Assembly: GCF_000003605.2 (NCBI RefSeq)
Contig: NW_003149789.1
Span: 34,179-46,770 of the forward strand
Source: Saccoglossus kowalevskii
Lineage: Eukaryota > Hemichordata > Enteropneusta > Harrimaniidae
Direction: 5' to 3'
Length of the DNA: 12,592 bases
The notes under the pieces were generated by a model that saw only the letters and a list, made by a program, of their open reading frames with translations, searched no databases and was not told where the DNA came from. Of this stretch, positions 8,319-12,592 are shown piece after piece; positions within the stretch are counted from its first letter, which is position 1; each line of letters opens with the position of its first letter. The translations under genes and the position numbers were made by a program.

Positions 8319-8335
8319 TGCAGTCAATGACTGCA
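8319..8335. repeat. 17-bp near-perfect palindrome
   Basis: TGCAGTCA and TGACTGCA flank a single A. The half-site TGACTGCA includes a TGAC core such as bZIP or homeodomain proteins use, but no specific binding factor can be named. It lies about 140 bp inside intron 1, downstream of the Ig gene's first exon. Confidence 0.5.
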
Positions 8336-8476
8336 AATGTTCCCCGTGATTTTTCAAACCTAATTTACCCTTGTTTCAAATTCAACAAATATTAGACGTC
8401 GATTTTGCCACAGTTATATTACTCAGCAATCACAGTTTACTTCTACTAGTTGATGGTAGTTATTAAGAAAACTCAC

Positions 8477-8513
8477 CTGTCAAACACAACACCAATACAA
8501 ATGTAACATGCAT
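8477..8513 (-). CDS. IgSF protein, exon 1: start codon and signal peptide
   Basis: The minus-strand ATG at 8513 has A at -3 (GGAAAATG). It opens MHVTFVLVLCLT, then a split Gly or Ala codon and a strong donor, G|GTGAGT. The phase 1 boundary matches the phase 1 acceptor of the V-set exon, the common layout for secreted and surface IgSF proteins. Joined to exon 2 it gives a signal peptide of roughly 19-25 residues, either LCLTAVNLCTGILDV or LCLTGILDV depending on acceptor use. An in-frame TAA lies upstream with no ATG between, which supports this start. The exon is only 37 nt, so the assignment rests on the combined start, hydrophobicity and splice phase. Another first exon cannot be excluded. 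Confidence 0.65.
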
Positions 8514-9292
8514 TTTCCGTTTAGTATCCACGAAATATGAACAGTTTTCAGTCACGACGCCTTCAGTAAACCACCTTTACTTCTCGTGTACAAATAAGGC
8601 CACGTTGATTACTTATTCCTTTCTAGTATACATCCACGTGAAAAAAGTAATCCCCCTTCAATGCACGAATTGATAAATTGTTTAATAAAAATAAACAAGT
8701 GAAACACCATTTTATATTACCATGGCAATTATCGTGTTTAAAATAATCTATATCAAAACTATTATACTAAATACGTTTTGTTTTAAATTGCGGACGAATA
8801 CAACACAACAGTAATCGAAAGGGCTGTCCATAAAACCTAATCCGTGGGCGCATTCATCTCAACATTCCTATATTCACATGTTATATACCACACAAAAAAT
8901 ACACATCGACAATTTAATTATCTTTTAAGTTGGTATATTAATTGATATTGTTTAATAAGATGTAAAATTGGTGTAGATCGGACAAAGACTACATGTTGTA
9001 TTAAGCTGAAGTCTTAATGGTCGGTTTCATCTCACTGAATGACCGACATAAGGGTACAAAGTCCAGAAAGTATAATAAATATTCGCGTGAATTGAACATT
9101 AAACATTTTATTGCTTTTTTTCTTTACACAGTGAGTTGTAATTATGAAAATTAATGTTGGTGTACATATGAAATACATTTCGTGCAGCAATATTAATATA
9201 TTTCTGAACTCATTTTTCAAAATCAGTTGTTTACATTCCCCCCTCAAAAAAAAAGAATTTTATTGTCGCAAACGACTTATTTACCACTTCCG
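8514..9292. other. Upstream flank of the Ig gene
   Basis: This AT-rich flank should contain the minus-strand promoter. No TATA box or initiator stands out. A CACGTG E-box lies at 8635-8640, about 120 bp before the start codon. Open frames at 9032-9247 (minus) and 9144-9365 (plus) are low-complexity and unsupported. Confidence 0.35.
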
Positions 9293-9300
9293 TGTCACTG

Positions 9301-9315
9301 AGAATGTTCTAGAAC
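9301..9315 (+). promoter_or_regulatory. Perfect three-unit heat-shock element
   Basis: AGAATGTTCTAGAAC has GAA at 9302, TTC at 9307 and GAA at 9312, the exact 5-bp phasing of alternating nGAAn units bound by heat-shock factor trimers. Two imperfect relatives follow: GGAATATTCTAGAT at 9332-9345 and GAAACATTCTAGAA at 9405-9418. All three share TTCTAGA. Confidence 0.65.
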
Positions 9316-9483
9316 CGTACTGTGTCTGGGTGGAATATTCTAGATTTTTTTTAGAAACTAGTTGAATAGGTAATAGAACACTGTAGGAGGCAATAGAAGG
9401 TAATGAAACATTCTAGAAATTTGTAGTAAGTTCCAGACTCATTATGTATGCTGATGTAATGGTCTATTTATAGACAGTGGGGG

Positions 9484-9491
9484 TATATATA
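9484..9491 (+). promoter_or_regulatory. TATA box
   Basis: TATATATA follows a run of G and precedes GGGGAG, a sharply defined core-promoter TATA box 170 bp downstream of the perfect heat-shock element. Transcription would start near 9504-9516; TTCAGCAC at 9501 and AGTCTGATC at 9511 are initiator-like. An auxiliary TTTATAG lies at about 9468. Confidence 0.55.
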
Positions 9492-9762
9492 GGGGAGTTG
9501 TTCAGCACTGAGTCTGATCGGAGATCTCGTTGAATTGTATTGGAGTTTAAGTATCTAGTTATTGGAGTAGTAGAGTTTTACCGCGTTATTGTACTTGATG
9601 TTTGCAGAGTATAATAATACCAGTACCAGTTGGAACCTCATCTCCGTGTTCGTATGTTATCATCGCCGCCAGGGAAGTCTTTCTGTTACTGTTGCCATTT
9701 TGGTATTTGAACCATCACACCTGTACTATACCAAATACGGTAATATTACGTTGCGTGTGACA

Positions 9763-9904
9763 ATTATAATGTCGAAAACGGAAAGGCTTTATCTACCTCA
9801 ATGGATACTGAAATTGTAGACGACTTTCCAGACATTATGGATCTACAGGGGACACCGTTCAGATAGTCACGACAATACCATGACATAACAGCGTCAAATA
9901 AAGT
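9763..9904. other. Short spacer between LTR and satellite
   Basis: A 21-codon frame at 9801-9866 opens MDTEIVDDFPDIMD and stops at TAG. It could be a relic of an element's first ORF, but it is too short to support. Nothing else is visible. Confidence 0.25.
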
Positions 9905-12592
9905 AGAACATCCAACACCACTGAATAGGTTGACACACAAGGTGATGTGTGATACCAGGGCATTACATTCAACTACAATCACTAAATGGGCTCACAAACA
10001 AGGTGATGTGTGATCACAGGGCATTACATTCAACTGCAATCACTGAATAGGTTGACACACAAGGCGGAGTGTGATACCAGGGCATTACATTCAACTGCAA
10101 TCACTAAATAGGCTCACAAACAAGGTGATCTGTGATCACAGGGCATTACATTCAACTGAGGTCACTGAATAGGTTGACACACAAGGTGATATGTGATTAT
10201 AGGGCATTACATTAAACTGAAGTCACTGAATGGGTTGACACACAAGGTGATGTGTGATACCAGGGCATTACATTCAACTACAATCACTGAATAGGTTAAC
10301 ACACAAGGTGATTTGTGATACCAGGGCATTGCATTCAACTGAAGTCACTGAATGGGTTGACACACAAGGAGATGTGTGATACCAGGGCATTACATTCAAC
10401 TACAATCACTGAATGGGTTGACACACAAGGTGATTTGTGATACCAGGGCATTGCATTCAACTGAAGTCACTGAATGGGTTGACACACAAGGAGATGTGTG
10501 ATACCAGGGCATTACATTCAACTACAATCACTGAATGGGTTGACACACAAGGAGATGTGTGATACCAAGGCATTGCATTCAACTGCAATCACTAAATGGG
10601 CTCACAAACAAGGTGATGTGTGATCACAGGGCATTACATTCAACTGAGGTCACTGAATGAGTTGACACACAAGGTGATGTGTGATACCAGGCATTACATT
10701 CAACTGCAATCACTAAATGGGTTGACACACAAGGGGATGTGTGGTACCAGGCATTGCATTCAACTGCAGTCACTAAATGGGTTGACACACAAGGTGGTGT
10801 GTGATTGCAGGGAACTATATTCAACTACAATCACTGAATGGATTGACACACAAGGAGATGTGTGATACCAAGGCAATAAATCCAACTGCAATCACTGAAT
10901 GGGTTGAAACACAAGGTGATGTGTGATACCAGGCATTACATTCAACTGCAATCATTAAATGGGTTGACACACAAGGTGATGTGTGATACCAGGGCATTAC
11001 ATTCAACTGAAGTCACTGAATGGGTTGACACACAAGGTGATGTGTGATACCAGGCATTGCATTCAACTGCAAACACGAAATGGGTTGACACACAAGGTGA
11101 TGTGTGATACCAGGGCATTACATTCAACTACAATCACTGAATGGGTTGACACACAAGGTGATGTGTGATACCAGGGCATTACATTCAACTGCAATCACTA
11201 AATGGGTTGACACACAAGGTGATGTGTGATACCAGGGCATTACATTCAACTGCAATCACTAAATGGGTTGACACACAAGGTGATGTGTGATACCAGGCAT
11301 TGCATTCAACTGAAGTCACTGAATGAGTTGACACACAAGGTGATGTGTGATACCAGGGCATTACATTCAACTACAATCACTAAATGGGCTCACAAACAAG
11401 GTGATGTGTGATCACAGGGCATTACATTCAACTGCAATCACTGAATAGGTTGACACACAAGGCGGTGTGTGATACCAGGGCATTACATTCAACTGCAATC
11501 ACTAAATAGGCTCACAAACAAGGTGATGTGTGATCACAGGGCATTACATTCAACTGAGGTCACTGAATAGGTTGACACACAAGGTGATATGTGATTATAG
11601 GGCATTACATTAAACTGAAGTCACTGAATGGGTTGACACACAAGGTGATGTGTCATACCAGGGCATTACATTCAACTACAATCACTGAATGGGTTGACAC
11701 ACAAGGAGATGTGTGATACCAGGGCATTACATTCAACTACAATCACTGAATGGGTTGACACACAAGGTGATTTGTGATACCAGGGCATTGCATTCAACTG
11801 AAGTCACTGAATGGGTTGACACACAAGGAGATGTGTGATACCAGGGCATTACATTCAACTACAATCACTGAATGGGTTGACACACAAGGAGATGTGTGAT
11901 ACCAAGGCATTAAATCCAACTGCAATCACTAAATGGGCTCACAAACAAGGTGATGTGTGATCACAGGGCATTACATTCAACTGAGGTCACTGAATGAGTT
12001 GACTCACAAGGTGATGTGTCATACCAGGGCATTACATTCAACTGCAGTCACTGAATGGGTTGACACACAAGGAGATGTGTGATACCAAGGCAATAAATCC
12101 AACTGCAATCACTGAATGGGTTGAAACACAAGGTGATGTGTGATACCAGGCATTACATTCAACTGCAATCACTAAATGGGTTGACACACAAGGTGATGTG
12201 TGATACCAGGGCATTACATTCAACTGAAGTCACTGAATGAGTTGGCACACAAGGAGATGTGTGATACCAGGGCATTACATTCAACTGCAATCACTGAATG
12301 GGTTGACACACAAGGTGATGTGTGATACCAGGCATTGCATTCAACTGCAGTCACTAAATGGGTTGACACACAAGGTGATGTGTGATACCAGGCATTGCAT
12401 TCAACTGCAAACACGAAATGGGTTGACAAACAAGGTGATGTGTGATACCAGGGCATTACATTCAACTGAAGTCACTGAATGAGTTGACACACAAGGTGAT
12501 GTGTGATACCAGGGCATTACATTCAACTGCAATCACTAAATGGGTTGACACACAAGGAGATGTGTGATACCAGGCATTGCATTCAACTGCAA
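9905..12592. repeat. 61-bp satellite array, about 44 monomers, runs off the window
   Basis: Head-to-tail monomers of 61 bp (some 60, by loss of one G in CCAGGGCATT) continue to the last base. A monomer reads, in parts, GAATGGGTTGACACACAAGG, then TGATGTGTGATACCAGGGCA, then TTACATTCAACTGCAATCACT. Each has a CACAC...GTGTG inverted repeat with an 8-nt loop. The first, diverged monomer begins at about 9905. Since 61 is not a multiple of three, translation cycles through all frames and yields apparent 61- and 81-residue ORFs on both strands. These are artefacts. Confidence 0.97.
9986..12470. repeat. Higher-order repeat within the satellite
   Basis: Rare monomer variants recur in the same order. 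GGCTCACAAACAAGG monomers at 9989, 10111 and 10599 pair with 11387, 11509 and 11936. CAATAAATCC followed by GGTTGAAACAC at 10874 pairs with 12091. AAACACGAAA at 11071 pairs with 12409. The offsets are 1398, 1398, 1337, 1217 and 1338 bp. Changes of about 61 and 120 bp mean whole monomers were gained or lost between copies. So two higher-order copies of about 20-23 monomers are present. Confidence 0.85.

Larger units (their letters stand above)
6074..8476 (-). other. Intron 1 of the Ig gene (2.4 kb)
   Basis: A phase 1 intron between the signal peptide exon and the V-set exon. The stretch 6080-7100 is AT-rich and shows nothing recognisable. The rest holds a degenerate tandem repeat, a 12-bp repeat, a plus-strand small ORF and two palindromes, each listed separately. 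No further Ig exon was seen on the minus strand here. The intron assignment depends on exon 1 at 8477-8513 being right. Confidence 0.65.
9293..9762 (+). mobile_element. Probable solo LTR of a retrotransposon
   Basis: The segment starts TGTCAC and ends GTGACA, matching the TG...CA ends and short terminal inversion of LTRs. It is 470 bp and carries what a U3-R-U5 would need: heat-shock-type elements, a TATA box and a downstream transcribed-looking region without long ORFs. No second copy, no primer-binding site after the end (the next bases are ATTATAATG) and no purine tract before the start were found. The 5-bp flanks (TTCCG and ATTAT) do not match, so insertion duplication is lost or the ends are slightly wrong. 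Ty3-type is plausible but unproven. A single-copy heat-inducible gene promoter is the alternative. Confidence 0.5.

Noticed and set aside
9764-9982. Minus-strand ORF at the LTR-satellite junction
   Set aside because: Its N-terminal half is satellite sequence and the rest has no recognisable content.
10620-12482. Many 61- to 81-residue ORFs on both strands in the right third
   Set aside because: They are the three-frame translation of a 61-bp repeat; lengths of 61 codons equal three monomers between recurring stops. No start context or domain supports them.
9905-12592. CRISPR-like array
   Set aside because: The whole 61-bp unit is repeated with no unique spacers, in a eukaryotic context. It is satellite DNA.

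Overview
The window reads as nuclear DNA from an AT-rich invertebrate animal. It has no operons or bacterial-style gene packing. It contains intron-split exons with GT/AG boundaries, an immunoglobulin-superfamily (IgSF) gene, a tRNA-derived SINE, decayed transposable elements, minisatellites and a long satellite. A marine invertebrate (mollusc, cephalochordate, hemichordate or similar) would fit, but the sequence does not decide the phylum.

Left part (1-4586): no intact gene is recognised. It holds a poly-T hairpin (549-590), a MITE-like element with matching terminal inverted repeats and internal ~33-bp repeats (1075-1466), a multiply frameshifted non-LTR retrotransposon 3' end (about 1505-2335), a tRNA-derived SINE on the minus strand (about 3330-3540) and a perfect 3 x 27-bp minisatellite (3767-3847).

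Middle part (4587-8513): the only convincing protein-coding gene, on the minus strand. Exon 1 (8513-8477) gives a signal peptide start, exon 2 (6073-5711) a V-set-like Ig domain, and exon 3 (5085-4762) a C2-set-like Ig domain. All introns are phase 1, the classic modular layout of secreted or cell-surface IgSF receptors and adhesion molecules. Exon 2 has two in-frame acceptors 18 nt apart. The 3' end of exon 3 belongs to a decayed tandem repeat that continues into the next intron. Later exons (membrane anchor, tail) were not found. Intron 1 holds a degenerate tandem repeat, a 12-bp repeat and, on the plus strand, a small ORF with a signal-peptide-like start and a Gly-Lys-Arg site. Intron 2 holds a longer unrecognised ORF.

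Right part (8514-12592): an AT-rich upstream flank, then a probable solo LTR (9293-9762) bounded by TGTCAC/GTGACA and carrying a perfect heat-shock element and a TATA box. From about 9905 to the window end runs a 61-bp satellite of about 44 monomers. It has a higher-order organisation: roughly 20-23 monomers are repeated, with whole-monomer gains and losses between the two copies.

The genes do not form a pathway here: one IgSF locus sits among repeats. No clearly new multi-gene system was seen. The items most worth checking are the repeat-derived exon end, the candidate amidated propeptide, the heat-shock-type LTR and the higher-order satellite.
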